Assembly: GCA_019689955.1 (NCBI GenBank) | Contig: JADGGM010000175.1 | Span: forward strand, 1 to 6,692 | Origin: Gemmatimonadaceae bacterium | GTDB taxonomy: Bacteria; Gemmatimonadota; Gemmatimonadetes; Gemmatimonadales; Gemmatimonadaceae | DNA: 6,692 nucleotides | Direction of reading: 5' to 3' | Part shown: positions 6,642 to 6,692 of the stretch, in pieces | Numbering within the stretch: the first letter of the stretch is position 1 | Layout: each line of letters opens with the position of its first letter | Position numbers and translations under genes: made by a program | The notes under the pieces: model-generated | The model's input: the letters and a program-made list of their open reading frames with translations, nothing else | What the model was told of the DNA's origin: nothing | Database searches by the model: none

Positions 6642-6692
6642 CCATGACGCGAGCTCGGGCGTGCGAGGACGCGGGGGCGTCGGGGTGGAGGG

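Noticed and set aside
6570..6692. The leader-peptide frame is open for 41 codons upstream to the window edge, so the Ile/Leu/Val-rich segment might be the tail of a larger protein
   Set aside because: The upstream part is Pro/Arg/Ser-rich with no domain and overlaps a good promoter; stops are rare at this GC content. The branched-chain-rich segment starts only after the ATG. The caution is kept in the feature entry.
6644..6692. A plus-strand ATG-led frame running off the right edge, possibly a divergent gene
   Set aside because: Only 16 codons are visible, with no clear ribosome binding site or recognisable residues.
1..6692. CRISPR array, tRNA or rRNA genes, insertion sequences, phage or defence genes
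   Set aside because: No direct-repeat array, cloverleaf, transposase motif or terminal inverted repeat was seen. The window is accounted for by the ilv operon and its leader.

Overview
The window holds a complete branched-chain amino acid biosynthesis operon, read entirely on the minus strand from the right end of the window to the left. The DNA is very GC-rich, and GTG starts and tight gene overlaps are used. Together with a Bacillus-like short-form IlvD and a class I KARI, this points to a high-GC soil-type bacterium. Gemmatimonadota is my best guess from the general style, but the sequence alone does not prove a phylum.

Layout in transcription order (high to low coordinates). A promoter with -35 TTGCGC, a 17-bp spacer and -10 TATCAT lies at 6606-6578. 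A 32-codon leader ORF (6569-6471), half of whose residues are Ile, Leu or Val, begins 9 nt after the -10 box and so may be translated from a leaderless mRNA. It is followed by an imperfect 11-bp hairpin (6459-6430), a small hairpin (6427-6414) and a perfect 13-bp stem-loop (6413-6382) that looks like an attenuator terminator but has no U-tract. The structural genes come next: ilvD (6354-4672), ilvB (4675-2921), ilvN (2936-2385), ilvC (2381-1353) and a class V-fold PLP-dependent aminotransferase-like gene (1360-80). The structural genes either overlap or are 3 nt apart, so translational coupling is likely throughout.

How the genes work together: IlvB and IlvN form acetohydroxyacid synthase, the committed and valine-inhibited step. 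IlvC reduces and isomerises the acetohydroxyacid, and IlvD dehydrates the product to the 2-keto acid precursor of valine, leucine or isoleucine. The last gene is a PLP enzyme of fold-type I, class V. It is not the usual class IV branched-chain aminotransferase (IlvE), and its role is open. No ilvA, ilvE or leu gene is visible.

The most notable item is the unannotated leader peptide and its structured leader RNA. They closely parallel the enterobacterial ilvL attenuator in size and composition, but sit on a possibly leaderless transcript. The 79 bp at the left edge show no convincing terminator, so the operon may continue outside the window. The long plus-strand open frames opposite these genes are GC-rich antisense shadows.
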